A DNA stretch of 64,000 nt from Marinobacter sp. 1-4A. Its GTDB lineage: Bacteria > Pseudomonadota > Gammaproteobacteria > Pseudomonadales > Oleiphilaceae. A model generated the notes under the pieces. It worked only from the letters and a program-made list of their open reading frames with translations, had not been told where the DNA came from and ran no database searches. The position numbers and the translations under genes were made by a program. Where the stretch lies: contig NZ_VCGY01000007.1 of assembly GCF_016597725.1 (NCBI RefSeq), forward strand, positions 1-64,000. The letters are read 5' to 3'. Positions 15,546-24,436 of the stretch are shown here, one piece after another; positions within the stretch are counted from its first letter, which is position 1; each line of letters begins with the position of its first letter.

Positions 15546-16811
15546 ATGAAACGCACTTTTCACCTCCCTCTTTACCTTCCTCTGCTTGTTGGCTCTCTTG
15601 CGGCTTTGTCTGGCTGCAGCAGTATGCACCACGACACAAGCGCTCCCAAAGCCAGCCCTACGGATGGCCAAGCGCTGGTTCAGCTTGGGCCACGGCCTTA
15701 TTTCCTGATTAACGATATGGATGAAGGCTCGCTTAAGCAGTCCTTGCAAGCGTGCGAATCCAAGCCGGTGACTTCGTCGACCTTCTCCATCGGTCACCGG
15801 GGCGCACCCATGCAATTTCCTGAGCACACCCGCGAATCTTACATCGCTGCCGCCAGAATGGGCGCAGGAGTTGTAGAGTGCGACGTAGCCTTTACCAAGG
15901 ACAAGCAGCTAGTGTGCCGCCACGCCCAGAATGACCTGCACACCACCACCAACATTGTGGCTGTGCCGGAACTGAACGCCAAGTGCACAAAGCCTTTCAC
16001 TCCCGCAAACCCAGTCACCGGCCAAAAGGCCGAAGCCGAATGCCGCACAAGCGACATTACGCTGGCCGAGTTCAAATCGCTCAAGGGAAAGATGGATGCG
16101 TTTAACCCGGAGGCAACGACTCCCGAGGAATATCTGGGCGGCACTGCGGATTGGCGAACCGATTTATATTCAACAAACGGCACCCTGCTAAGCCATCGCG
16201 AAAGCATTGAGCTACTCAAAGAGTTGGGCGTTCAATTCACCCCGGAACTGAAAACCCCGGTGGTTGATATGCCTTTTGAAGGCAACTACACGCAGCAGGA
16301 TTATGCGCGCCAGATGATCAATGAATACCGTCAGGCGGGCGTTAACCCTTCCGATGTTTGGCCTCAGTCGTTCCTGCTGGAAGACGTGATTTTCTGGGTA
16401 AATGAAACGCCTGAATTTGGCAAACAAGCTGTCTTCCTTGATGAAGACGACCACTCTCCTGAAAATGTTTCTCTGGAATACATGGAGAAACTCGTGCAGC
16501 AAGGGGTTCCTGTGCTGGCCCCTGCCATCTGGAAAATGCTGACCCTGAACAGCAACAACGACATTGTACCGTCTGAGTACGCTCTTAACGCCAAAGCCGC
16601 AGGACTTGATCTGATTGGCTGGTCGCTTGAGCGCAGCGGCCCACTAAACTCTGGCGGCGGGTGGTACTATCAGAGCGTAACCGATGCCATCAATAACGAC
16701 GGTGACATGTTCACGGTGATTGATGTGTTGGCTCAGGAAGTAGGTGTAATCGGAATCTTTTCAGACTGGCCGGCCACTACAACCTACTACGCCAACTGCA
16801 TGGGCATATAA
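15546..16811 (+). CDS. Glycerophosphodiester phosphodiesterase, lipoprotein
   Basis: ATG 15546 follows AGAAGGA; the ORF start 75 bases earlier lacks a ribosome site. The signal peptide ends in lipobox LSGC, so the enzyme is anchored in the envelope. The GDPD domain shows [14 protein letters not shown] (HRG...PE-T, His near residue 84) and [18 protein letters not shown] (metal-binding E-D and the second His). The usual PENT is PEHT and the usual HD is HA, so the active site is somewhat divergent. It would split glycerophosphodiesters outside the cytoplasm, feeding glycerol phosphate to the adjacent transporter. C-terminal ~200 residues include a long insert. Confidence 0.85.
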   Translation: MKRTFHLPLYLPLLVGSLAALSGCSSMHHDTSAPKASPTDGQALVQLGPRPYFLINDMDEGSLKQSLQACESKPVTSSTFSIGHRGAPMQFPEHTRESYIAAARMGAGVVECDVAFTKDKQLVCRHAQNDLHTTTNIVAVPELNAKCTKPFTPANPVTGQKAEAECRTSDITLAEFKSLKGKMDAFNPEATTPEEYLGGTADWRTDLYSTNGTLLSHRESIELLKELGVQFTPELKTPVVDMPFEGNYTQQDYARQMINEYRQAGVNPSDVWPQSFLLEDVIFWVNETPEFGKQAVFLDEDDHSPENVSLEYMEKLVQQGVPVLAPAIWKMLTLNSNNDIVPSEYALNAKAAGLDLIGWSLERSGPLNSGGGWYYQSVTDAINNDGDMFTVIDVLAQEVGVIGIFSDWPATTTYYANCMGI

Positions 16812-16832
16812 GCTGAACTCTGGAATTAAGTA

Positions 16833-17486
16833 ATGAACCCGATCGTAGCGAACAACTGGCCTGTAAAAGTGGACCTCACTTAGGGTAAGGAATATTATTT
16901 TTGCGCCTGTGGTCGTTCCAATAAACAGCCGTTTTGCGACGGTTCCCATGTGGGAACTGAGTTCAAACCCAAACCCTTCACGGATGAAAAATCCGGCGAT
17001 GCCTTTTTGTGCCAGTGCAAACATTCGGCAAATTTGCCCTTTTGCGATGGTACTCATAAGCAGTTTGATGCCAGTGCCATTGGCAAAGAAGGGCCGGGCA
17101 TCAAAGCGGGGGCAAGTGAGATTCCCGTGGCAAGTACCACTGTTGAGGAACCTACGGTCGAGTTCATACATCAACTGGCCAGGGATGGCTTAGCTAACAG
17201 CGCCATGCAATCAATTGGCTGTGTTGCTGCACGCATGTGCAACACAAACAACTGCCCTGCCGGTATAGCCACACAAAAAGCAGATCTTCGACAGCGTTTG
17301 AACGTTGAGAAATCCGCCGGGCAGCTCAGGAATTTCTTTGAAGCCTCGGTGGAACTGATGCAAGTGATGGCTAGAGCCTGTGGTCACGATTCGTTGAGTT
17401 CATTTAGCAGTAACGACTTGGCAACTTGGCATCGGGATATGGCTCTGCTTTCAGGGGTGAAGTATTCAGGGTTCATAGAGCCTTAA
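16833..17486 (+). pseudogene. Broken CDGSH / FMN-type glutamate-synthase-like gene
   Basis: From ATG 16833 the frame reads MNPIVANNWPVKVDLT, hits TAG at 16881, then continues in the same frame. Two CDGSH zinc-finger-type [2Fe-2S] motifs follow (CACGRSNKQPFCDGSH; CQCKHSANLPFCDGTH). Next comes a linker VEFIHQLARDGLA, then abruptly NSAMQSIGCVAARMCNTNNC and PAGIATQKADLRQRL, the C-terminal end of a GltB-like FMN domain. Intact relatives, from memory, carry several hundred residues of FMN barrel between those two pieces. The junction near 17190-17200 therefore marks a large in-frame deletion. With the nonsense codon it is a pseudogene. Confidence 0.82.
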
Positions 17487-17624
17487 TACGCATTGTCAGT
17501 AATTGCGCCGCGCCTGACCGCGCACAGGGCCAGATCAAACAATAAGAAACGTGCGCGGTTGCTTTTGGACTATTATGTAGATTGGGGTCCAGCTTCCTAA
17601 ACTCAGGCTTTACGGGGAATACCT

Positions 17625-17924
17625 ATGCGATATTTAGGAGTTTTTGCCAGCCTTATAATGTTCTCTTTCCCGGTGTTTTCTGCCGACATGACAAAGGATG
17701 AGCGTTGCGAAAAGCTTGGAGAGGTAACTGCGCAAGCCTCCGTTATGAGAATTGCCGGTAAAGATACGGAAACTGCTACAAGTGCCCTACTGGAAATATA
17801 TGATCAACCGGGATCGGGCTTGTCCACCAAACAAATACGCGCTTACACAAACTGGGCCTACATGATGCGGATGGAGCCGGAAAAGGCGCGGAAATATGCT
17901 GTCGACCAGTGTAAACAGAGTTAA
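17625..17924 (+). CDS. Small secreted hypothetical protein
   Basis: A 99-residue protein with an N-terminal signal peptide (RYLGVFASLIMFSFPVFSA, cleavage before DMTKDERC). The mature part is helical and contains two cysteines (DERCEKLGEV and the DQCKQS tail) that probably pair, plus a YTNWAYMMRMEPEKARKYA helix. GGGGAA lies upstream. No family recognised. It stands between the broken gene and yajD. Confidence 0.68.
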   Translation: MRYLGVFASLIMFSFPVFSADMTKDERCEKLGEVTAQASVMRIAGKDTETATSALLEIYDQPGSGLSTKQIRAYTNWAYMMRMEPEKARKYAVDQCKQS

Positions 17925-17971
17925 TAAGTTAGCATCGGAGCTGCACCGCGCAGGATTTGAGGAAAACAATC

Positions 17972-18343
17972 ATGGGCCAAAACACCGGCAGCACAAGCAA
18001 GGTCGACAAACTACTGGCTGAGCAGCGTGATTATATTGCGAAGCGCGAAAGTGGTTACCGTGAACGCGCACTGAAAATGTACCCCTGGGTATGCGGGCGC
18101 TGTGCCCGGGAGTTTACACGCATTAATTTGCGCGAACTTACCGTGCATCATGTTGACCATGACCACGACAATAATCCAGCCGATGGCAGCAACTGGGAAT
18201 TACTCTGTGTGTACTGCCACGATGAAGAGCACAGCAAGTTTGAAGATTTCGTGCGCTACGGGGGCAGCTCGGAAAAGCGGCGGGAGGCGGCCACGCACAA
18301 CCCGTTTGCTGGACTCAAGGAAGCGCTTGAGAAGAAAGCTTAG
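17972..18343 (+). CDS. yajD: YajD family HNH nuclease
   Basis: ATG 17972 follows GAGGAAAAC; the TTG at 17957 is rejected because it overlaps that ribosome site. The 123-residue protein has a zinc-binding HNH fold: CGRCAREFTRINL with the first CxxC, LTVHHVDHDHDNNP with the HH catalytic part, and WELLCVYCHDEEH with the second CxxC and final histidine. It matches YajD in length and pattern. The cellular role of YajD is not established; the fold predicts a metal-dependent DNA nuclease. Confidence 0.88.
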   Translation: MGQNTGSTSKVDKLLAEQRDYIAKRESGYRERALKMYPWVCGRCAREFTRINLRELTVHHVDHDHDNNPADGSNWELLCVYCHDEEHSKFEDFVRYGGSSEKRREAATHNPFAGLKEALEKKA

Positions 18344-18484
18344 TGATAGAATGCTTAAAAACGCGACTAGTTAGTGGGGGGATTACAGCCGCATTTAACG
18401 TCGATAGACACTACAAGATCTTTAGGCTTTTTCCCGGTTTTTCCCCTACACTGCTAATTCCATCCTGTGCCGGTCTGCTTATCT

Positions 18485-19093
18485 ATGCCTTCTGATTACC
18501 CAACACCAACGGCAGAATCCCGCTCACCCGATAGCTCTGCGGCCCAAGCCACCACCGCTGACGACGTAAGCGCTCTGATTGGCCGCGTAGCCATGCAAGA
18601 TCGAGTAGCCTTCGCAAATCTCTATACAGCAACGGCGCCGAAACTTTTGGGGGTGGTACTGCGTATTTTAAAAGAGCGCTCCTGGGCAGATGATGTCATT
18701 CAGGAGGCGTACCTTAAAGTTTGGCAGCGTGCAGGCCAGTTCGATTCAGGCAAGGCCTCACCGATTACTTGGCTGGTGTCCATTGCCCGTAACAAAGCCA
18801 TTGATGAGCTGCGAAAGCACCCTGCTGGCCGAACCAGCACCGACGATGCCATGGACGAGAGAGTTGCCCGGCAACCCACAGCACAGGATCAGATGGAAGA
18901 CCAACAGGAAGTAAGCAAACTAAACCGCTGCATAGATGAGTTGGCAAAGGAACGTCAGGACATAGTGCGCTTGGCCTATTTAGGCGGCTGGTCCAGAGAG
19001 GAACTAGCAAGTCAGTACGAGCAACCGGTGAACACCATGAAAACATGGCTTCGCCGCGCACTGCAGGATATCAAGGGGTGTCTGGAATCATGA
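18485..19093 (+). CDS. ECF-type RNA polymerase sigma factor
   Basis: The 202-residue protein has sigma-70 region 2 (FANLYTATAPKLLGVVLRIL, DDVIQEAYLKVWQRA, ITWLVSIARNKAIDELRK) and region 4 (CIDELAKERQDIVRLAYLGG, SREELASQYEQPVNTMKTWL). The pattern resembles SigK-type ECF factors. ATG 18485 is preferred over the in-frame GTG at 18467. Its stop overlaps the start of the anti-sigma gene by four bases (ATGA), so the pair is translationally coupled. The secreted-protein gene that follows is a likely regulon member. Confidence 0.92.
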   Translation: MPSDYPTPTAESRSPDSSAAQATTADDVSALIGRVAMQDRVAFANLYTATAPKLLGVVLRILKERSWADDVIQEAYLKVWQRAGQFDSGKASPITWLVSIARNKAIDELRKHPAGRTSTDDAMDERVARQPTAQDQMEDQQEVSKLNRCIDELAKERQDIVRLAYLGGWSREELASQYEQPVNTMKTWLRRALQDIKGCLES

Positions 19094-19824
19094 GCGAACA
19101 TGACAACGAAGACATGCAGATTGCAGAGTTCGTGCTGGGCACCTTACCGGCAAACGAACGCAAGGCACTCAATGCCCGGCGTCAGCTTGACCCGGCGCTG
19201 GATGCGCGAATTCAGCAATGGGAAGAGCGCCTGATCGCAATGACGGGCGAGGTAGCACCGGTAAAGCCAAGCCCTGAGTTGTTCGCCAGAATTGAGAGCA
19301 TTCTTGATCAACAAGCCGCTCAGCCTATTCAGTCTGGCAGTACCACCTCAGTAACTAGGCTGCGGCGTCAGGTGAACCGTTGGCGATGGAGTACCGCCCT
19401 GAGCTCTGCCGCTGCATTGGTTTTGGTGGCCGTGCTTGCACTAAAGCCCGAAAGTACGCCGGAATCCTTTGTTGCCGTATTCCAGCACGACGACCAACAG
19501 CCTGCCTTTCTGCTCACGGTCGATCTGCAAAACCGCCAGCTGAACATTCGACCGGTAACCGCAGAACAACAACCGGGCAAGTCTTACCAGTTGTGGATCA
19601 AAGCTGAGGAACTGGGCCCTAATCCGCGCTCTGTGGGCGTACTAGGTGACCAGATGCAGTTGGACAAAGGTGCTCTGAAGCAATACGACCCGGCCTTACT
19701 GCGCGAAGCCACCTTCGGTATCAGCGTGGAGCCGCCCGGCGGATCGCCCACCGGACAGCCCACCGGCCCGGCCATTCACGGATACCTGTACCCCGCTGGA
19801 GATGGCGAAAGCCGCGGAATTTGA
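19090..19824 (+). CDS. Anti-sigma factor (RskA-like)
   Basis: The 244-residue protein starts inside the sigma gene's stop. Its cytosolic N-terminus carries the anti-sigma domain signature (MQIAEFVLGTLPANERKALN). A single membrane helix follows near residue 100 (STALSSAAALVLVAVLAL). The periplasmic RskA-type domain contains FLLTVDLQNRQLNIRPVTAE, SYQLWIKAEE and FGISVEPPGGSPTGQPTGP. It should hold the ECF sigma factor at the membrane and release it on an envelope signal, as the family does. Confidence 0.9.
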   Translation: MSEHDNEDMQIAEFVLGTLPANERKALNARRQLDPALDARIQQWEERLIAMTGEVAPVKPSPELFARIESILDQQAAQPIQSGSTTSVTRLRRQVNRWRWSTALSSAAALVLVAVLALKPESTPESFVAVFQHDDQQPAFLLTVDLQNRQLNIRPVTAEQQPGKSYQLWIKAEELGPNPRSVGVLGDQMQLDKGALKQYDPALLREATFGISVEPPGGSPTGQPTGPAIHGYLYPAGDGESRGI

Positions 19825-19933
19825 AAATAAGTGCTATTTTCTGAAACTCTTCCGTTGCGTGCCCGTAGCTGTTTGTAGCACATCCAAAAACATATCCAAT
19901 CGGATGAGCACAACCAACAGCAAGGAGTACACC

Positions 19934-20365
19934 ATGAAGAAGCACCTCAAAACGACCGCACTGATGGCAGCTCTGGTATCCGGCGCACTCACCACCGGCA
20001 TCGCTCAAGCAGGCATGAACCAAGAAGCCCAAGTATGGGCAGACGATCAAGCTGTTTCAGAAGGTACTGTTACCGCTAAGAAAGTCACTGCTGAAGCCAA
20101 CGGCTGGCTGGTTGTGCATCGCACAAATGAAACCATGAAGCCCGGCCCGGTGGTTGGCCACGCCCCGCTTAAAAAGGGCGAAAACATGGATGTATCTGCA
20201 ATACTAACGGAAGAAGTAAAATCCGGTGACATGCTAATGCTGATGGTTCACGCAGAGGACGGCGGCATGAAAACCGGCATTTTCGAATACACCTTGGGCG
20301 CCAAAGCAGACGGCCCAATCAAGAAAGACGGCAAGCTGGTGATGTCTACTATCACCGCCAAGTAA
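19934..20365 (+). CDS. Secreted DUF7282-like protein, probable ECF regulon member
   Basis: ATG 19934 follows CAAGGAG and gives a signal peptide (KTTALMAALVSGALTTGIAQA) and a mature beta-sandwich-like domain of about 115 residues. Segments VWADDQAVSEGTVTAKKVTA, GWLVVHRTNETMKPGPVVGH and GDMLMLMVHAEDGGMKTGIF match the DUF7282-type pattern seen in periplasmic or cell-surface proteins. Longer in-frame starts back to 19802 would overlap the anti-sigma gene. It lies 109 bases after that gene. The annotation is by pattern recall, not a search. Confidence 0.75.
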   Translation: MKKHLKTTALMAALVSGALTTGIAQAGMNQEAQVWADDQAVSEGTVTAKKVTAEANGWLVVHRTNETMKPGPVVGHAPLKKGENMDVSAILTEEVKSGDMLMLMVHAEDGGMKTGIFEYTLGAKADGPIKKDGKLVMSTITAK

Positions 20366-20375
20366 CTCTATTTAA

Positions 20376-20433
20376 AACCTGTCAGGTGAGAAGCGGCTCT
20401 AAAACGGCTGCTTTAGCTAGAGCCTGACGGGTT
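20376..20433. terminator. Bidirectional hairpin between convergent genes
   Basis: AACCTGTCAGG (20376-20386) pairs with CCTGACGGGTT (20423-20433) with one wobble. An inner stem GCTCTA/TAGAGC lies between. It sits between the secreted-protein gene and the convergent methyltransferase gene, so it could serve both. The T/A tracts are short. Confidence 0.5.
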
Positions 20434-21095
20434 TATACATCACCCCGCCAAAACCTGAGTATGTGCCCCTTAAAAGGCTTTTCCAGATAGTCGGTATGCT
20501 CGGGTTTTTCTTGTGAAAAGCTATACCCGTGCGTTTCCATCCGCCTGCAAAACTTGTTCTTCCGCCCTCTTCCGGGATCAACCAGAATCACTTCACAGGT
20601 GGGGTTGGAATGCCGGTCAATAAAGTCGGCCAACAGGTTTACATGCTCGTCTTCATATAGAACGTCACTACCGATGATGATATCGAAAAAACCTAAATCA
20701 CTGGCTTTATCTGCCCAGTCAACCCGTTGGTAACCTATGGCTTTCCCATGGTTGAGCTGAGTATTCCGCTCCAGAAAAACACCCACTTCAGGATGATAGT
20801 CGGTCGCCGTAATGTCATCGTTCCGCTGGTTCAGCAACAAGCTGGACAGTGCCATTCCACAGCCAATCTCCAGAACTCTCTTGCCCTCCGTGTGATGGTT
20901 CACAATGTGGTGGGCAAGCACCAGACTCGATGGCCAGATAATCCCGAACAAAGGCCAGGTGGCCGAGGAAATGCCCAACTTTAGGGCGATGTCATTTGGG
21001 TCGTCGAATTGCTGGTTATCACGCAATGTGCAAACGTGAATGTCCACATTGCCGAACTCAATTGTTTGGTAACGGAGACGTAAGGGTGATGTCAT
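20433..21095 (-). CDS. Class I SAM-dependent methyltransferase (METTL21/EFM-like)
   Basis: The 220-residue protein has motif I VLEIGCGMALSSLLL (about residue 75), an acidic loop TATDYHPEVGVFLERN, and the post-motif FFDIIIGSDVLYEDEHVN followed by CEVILVDPGRGRKN. The WP-S-LA segment before motif I (GIIWPSSLVLAHHIV) is typical of the lysine methyltransferase-like group (nicotinamide N-methyltransferase/METTL21 type). The target is unknown; a protein lysine is a reasonable guess. Confidence 0.8.
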   Translation of the reverse strand: MTSPLRLRYQTIEFGNVDIHVCTLRDNQQFDDPNDIALKLGISSATWPLFGIIWPSSLVLAHHIVNHHTEGKRVLEIGCGMALSSLLLNQRNDDITATDYHPEVGVFLERNTQLNHGKAIGYQRVDWADKASDLGFFDIIIGSDVLYEDEHVNLLADFIDRHSNPTCEVILVDPGRGRKNKFCRRMETHGYSFSQEKPEHTDYLEKPFKGHILRFWRGDV

Positions 21096-21194
21096 TATGG
21101 GTCACACTGAAGGAATCAGGCTCGCCAACCCGATAAAAGAAGCGTTACGTTCTAATTCCCCAGAGTATAACCCCTACTGCATCCGAACAATGAT

Positions 21195-21953
21195 TTATTG
21201 CTTTTGCAGGTCTTCAAGGAAAGCCTGAATACGCTCCGCATTGGTACCCAAGTCGCTCTTCCCTAGCCGTGATGCGGATCGCATATCCACCAGTACACCA
21301 GCCTCGGTTTGCTTCATGCGGATGGCCACGTCATCTTTAAAGCCGAACCAAGGGGTGGTTGCGGTGGCTTCCAGAGTATTGTTGGTAACTCCGGCAATCT
21401 CCCAACCACGGTTTTGAACAGTTGCTTTTGCAGCGTTCATAGCACTCGCCAATGGCATATCGAGCGTAATCGGCTTCAGCTGCGGATTAGCCGCTTGCTG
21501 CTGCCGCGCGGTTTCCGCTCCCGGGTACTCCACTGCATTGGGGGCTTCCTTCCGGGCAGAGGCCAGCAATGTGAAAGCAGGTGGATTTGTCATATCCGTT
21601 GTAATGTCGTGAATTGGCGGGACACTCTGAGCGCGCTGTTTCATTTGCATGGGCATAGCGATTACTGCAACCACAGACAAGCTCACCACGGCACCCACAA
21701 GCGCCGGGCGCCACCTGCGGAGTACACCGGCAAGTATGAGAGTTACAAGGCCAAACACTGCGGCGGCCATTGCAAGTTGCGCACCCTGGCGCAGCCATGT
21801 GAAGGATGTACTCAATGCGATCATTTCAGCTCTATAAGCTGGCCCAGAGGAACCTATCAGCGCGCCAGCACTAATCAGCAAAACCACACCGAGCCAAGCG
21901 GTAATCAGGGGCCATTTTCCGCCGCGGCGGGCCGGGGTTGTTTTTGACAGCAT
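21195..21953 (-). CDS. DUF1499 domain membrane protein
   Basis: Starting at ATG 21953 gives 252 residues. Three or four hydrophobic segments come first (LITAWLGVVLLISAGALIG; GAQLAMAAAVFGLVTLILAG; ALVGAVVSLSVVAVIAMPM). The C-terminal DUF1499 domain then holds PPIHDITTDMTNPPAF, AMNAAKATVQNRGWEI, LEATATTPWFGFKDDVAIRM and SRLGKSDLGTNAERI. This family is widespread in marine Proteobacteria; function unknown. The longer start at 22004 includes no ribosome site. Confidence 0.87.
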   Translation of the reverse strand: MLSKTTPARRGGKWPLITAWLGVVLLISAGALIGSSGPAYRAEMIALSTSFTWLRQGAQLAMAAAVFGLVTLILAGVLRRWRPALVGAVVSLSVVAVIAMPMQMKQRAQSVPPIHDITTDMTNPPAFTLLASARKEAPNAVEYPGAETARQQQAANPQLKPITLDMPLASAMNAAKATVQNRGWEIAGVTNNTLEATATTPWFGFKDDVAIRMKQTEAGVLVDMRSASRLGKSDLGTNAERIQAFLEDLQKQ

Positions 21954-22083
21954 TTCGGTTCCTTTTATTTGGATGTTAACAGTCAGGGAAAACTCACAGA
22001 GCAACAGTTACGAGGCTACACCTTAGCCCGATCACTTTAGCTTTGGTATGCTGGACATGTGCATGTATCTCGGGAGTGTGGTT

Positions 22084-22350
22084 ATGGCTGGTGGCTGGAC
22101 CCGCGATGGGGCTGTTCAGGATCAGATTGATGCAAGTGTAGAGGACGCCGTAGCCGAGGCACGCAGCCGCCTAGGCAAAGGCAAAAGCGCGGAATTCTGT
22201 GAAGAGTGCGACTGCCCTATTCCGGAGGCACGACGCACAGCCATTCCCGGCGTGCGCTTGTGTGTGAACTGCCAAGCGGCTCTGGAGAAGCAAGAAACGG
22301 CTTCCGGCGGAATTAACCGCCGGGGTAGTAAGGACAGCCAGCTCAGATAG
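22084..22350 (+). CDS. DksA/TraR-type C4 zinc finger protein (YbiI-like)
   Basis: From ATG 22084 the protein has 88 residues: AGGWTRDGAVQDQIDASVED at the N-terminus and the zinc finger CEECDCPIPEARRTAIPGVR followed by LCVNCQ, with four cysteines as in DksA-family proteins. It lacks the long coiled coil of true DksA, so it matches the short YbiI type. A role in RNA polymerase secondary-channel binding is known for DksA and TraR but not shown for this subgroup. Confidence 0.85.
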   Translation: MAGGWTRDGAVQDQIDASVEDAVAEARSRLGKGKSAEFCEECDCPIPEARRTAIPGVRLCVNCQAALEKQETASGGINRRGSKDSQLR

Positions 22351-22357
22351 TCGAGCG

Positions 22358-24436
22358 TTAAACGCTCGCTTTTAGGTCTGGGGTTTCGCCAGCATCGCTT
22401 TTAGCCGCCAGCACTTTTACCCGCTCGAAGTCTTCCTCACTGAATACGCCGTTCACGCCCGAAACAGCCGCCAGCGTCATACCGTGTTTTAAGCCAAGCT
22501 TATAAATATCCCGCACTTTTTCCCATTCGATGTTTCGGCCAAGCGTGAAGTTCTCGAACCGCCCTTCCAGCGCTAACACGATGGTTTCCGCCAAGCAGGC
22601 GTAGGCAACTCCTGCGGGCAAGCCGATGTTCTTCATGTGTACATCGCCCGGCAGTTGAACCTCGCCGGATTCGATAACCAGCACGTCTGGGCGCTTGGCA
22701 ACATCTTCAGCCGATATGTCCAAAGGTCGAGCCACGTCTGTGATCACGCAACCCGGCTTTACTCTGGTGATATCCAGAATTCGTTTGCCGGCTCCGGAGG
22801 TCGCCGTCACAATCATGTCCATATCTTCGATATCACGATCGGCAGAACCGGCCACATGCACGATAGCGCCGGGGGTTTCCTGTTCAATGCTTTCTTTGAG
22901 GGATAGCAGTTTGGCAGGCTCTGGGGCAGCCAGATAAATCTCATCCACCGCTTTGGCCAACAGCCGTGCACACACAGACCCTATTGCGCCGGTCGCTCCA
23001 ACGACCATGGCCTTGCCAGCCATCTTTCCGTTCTCGCCAATTTGGGCACGCCCCAATTTTTTCACCGCATCTTTGGCGGCCCATAGGGCTCCAGATGCGC
23101 TATAGCTGTTGCCAGTAGTGATGGGCAGTGGTGCCCGCTTGGCGACGGTAATACCTGCATCGCCCACCACTTTGGTGAATGCACCCAACCCCATAATCTG
23201 GGCACCCAGCTTTTTAGCGAGATTGGCGGCCGCCAGCAACCGGCTGTAGGTAAACTCAGGATCGTGGGCCATGATCTCTTTCGGCGTGCCGCCTACGGTA
23301 ATCAACCAGCCTTCTACCTCGTCTCCTGTGGGCGACTTGATACCGGTTACTTTCGAATAGATAAACGGTGGTGCGTAGGCCACAGCTTTTTCCACAAGGT
23401 TCATCACCATCGGTGGTGACACGCTGGCCACCCAATCCAACGGCCGAGTTTTGGTGAGATACTGCTGTGACAGTGGGTGAATCACAAAGGCGAACCGGTT
23501 TATCCTCCGGTAGCCGTTGGGATACAAGATTCGGGGTTCTATTCCCAAGCTCTGAATCACGCCCAGATAATCGTCAGCACCCAGTTGCTCCGGCGAGCGG
23601 GACAGTGCCGCGCTGATCATGGCTTCCATCACGTTCACACCCAGCGGCCTGCCTTCCAGCCATGGGCTGTAATCCACGACCATGGCAACCTTACGGGAAC
23701 GCAGCCAGTCCATCGCCTCGTCTGTAACACGGGAGGTGATAATGGTCTTGCCGTCCAACTCCTTCTCGGTAAAGTTCGCCAGATCTCCCATGTGGGAAAC
23801 AATAACCTGGGCGTCTTTAGCTGCCTGATGCAGAGAGCCTTTAATCAGCCCTTCTCCCAACCGGTACAGCGGTGTGCGGAGCACGGCTTCAAGCGTCTTC
23901 ACAGCTGACGGGCGGAACATTATCGGCGCAGTCAACGAACTGTATGTTTCAAGCTGCTTGAGGGAGGTAAGCAACCGCGGCACACCAAAATCCATATAGG
24001 GGTCGGCAAAAAACAGGTTGTCGGTATGCTCGGAAAGGGCCTTCGCTACCCTGTAGCCCGCTTGCCCATTCAGGAATAGAACCCGGGCGTTATCAAAGAA
24101 GTGCCCCAGTTCCGTTTGGGTAAGGCGCACAGCCCACTCTTGAAGAATACCGCGCAGGCCAGCTCCACTGGTGATCGGTTTGTCCGGAATACAGGCTTCA
24201 AGCTTGGCGGTATCCGGATGCTCCAGTTTTACCGAGCCAACCTGATAATGGTCAGAAACCATACTGAGGCCAAATGCATCGGCGCGCTCGTGATAGGTTT
24301 TCAGAAGTGCGACAGCGCGAGAAAGGTCCCCGTCGGTTCCTGCGCGAATAACTCGGAACGACTGCCCCAAAAACTCGGTTTCCAGATCGTAATCGTATTC
24401 CGAAGAGCCTTGGCTTACGCTGATAACAGTTTTCAT
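22358..24436 (-). CDS. Dehydrogenase related to long-chain acyl-ACP reductase
   Basis: This 692-residue protein has an N-terminal half of unknown fold. Its C-terminal half strongly recalls cyanobacterial acyl-ACP reductase (AAR): the Rossmann loop VVGATGAIGSVCARLLAK near residue 478, then CVITDVARPLDISAEDV, VIESGEVQLPGD, NIGLPAGVAYACLAETIVLA and LEGRFENFTLGRNIEWEKV. AAR reduces fatty acyl-ACP to aldehyde with NADPH. Here the protein is about twice AAR length. Whether it acts on acyl thioesters is inference. It is divergently transcribed from the class I aldolase gene. Confidence 0.65.
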   Translation of the reverse strand: MKTVISVSQGSSEYDYDLETEFLGQSFRVIRAGTDGDLSRAVALLKTYHERADAFGLSMVSDHYQVGSVKLEHPDTAKLEACIPDKPITSGAGLRGILQEWAVRLTQTELGHFFDNARVLFLNGQAGYRVAKALSEHTDNLFFADPYMDFGVPRLLTSLKQLETYSSLTAPIMFRPSAVKTLEAVLRTPLYRLGEGLIKGSLHQAAKDAQVIVSHMGDLANFTEKELDGKTIITSRVTDEAMDWLRSRKVAMVVDYSPWLEGRPLGVNVMEAMISAALSRSPEQLGADDYLGVIQSLGIEPRILYPNGYRRINRFAFVIHPLSQQYLTKTRPLDWVASVSPPMVMNLVEKAVAYAPPFIYSKVTGIKSPTGDEVEGWLITVGGTPKEIMAHDPEFTYSRLLAAANLAKKLGAQIMGLGAFTKVVGDAGITVAKRAPLPITTGNSYSASGALWAAKDAVKKLGRAQIGENGKMAGKAMVVGATGAIGSVCARLLAKAVDEIYLAAPEPAKLLSLKESIEQETPGAIVHVAGSADRDIEDMDMIVTATSGAGKRILDITRVKPGCVITDVARPLDISAEDVAKRPDVLVIESGEVQLPGDVHMKNIGLPAGVAYACLAETIVLALEGRFENFTLGRNIEWEKVRDIYKLGLKHGMTLAAVSGVNGVFSEEDFERVKVLAAKSDAGETPDLKASV

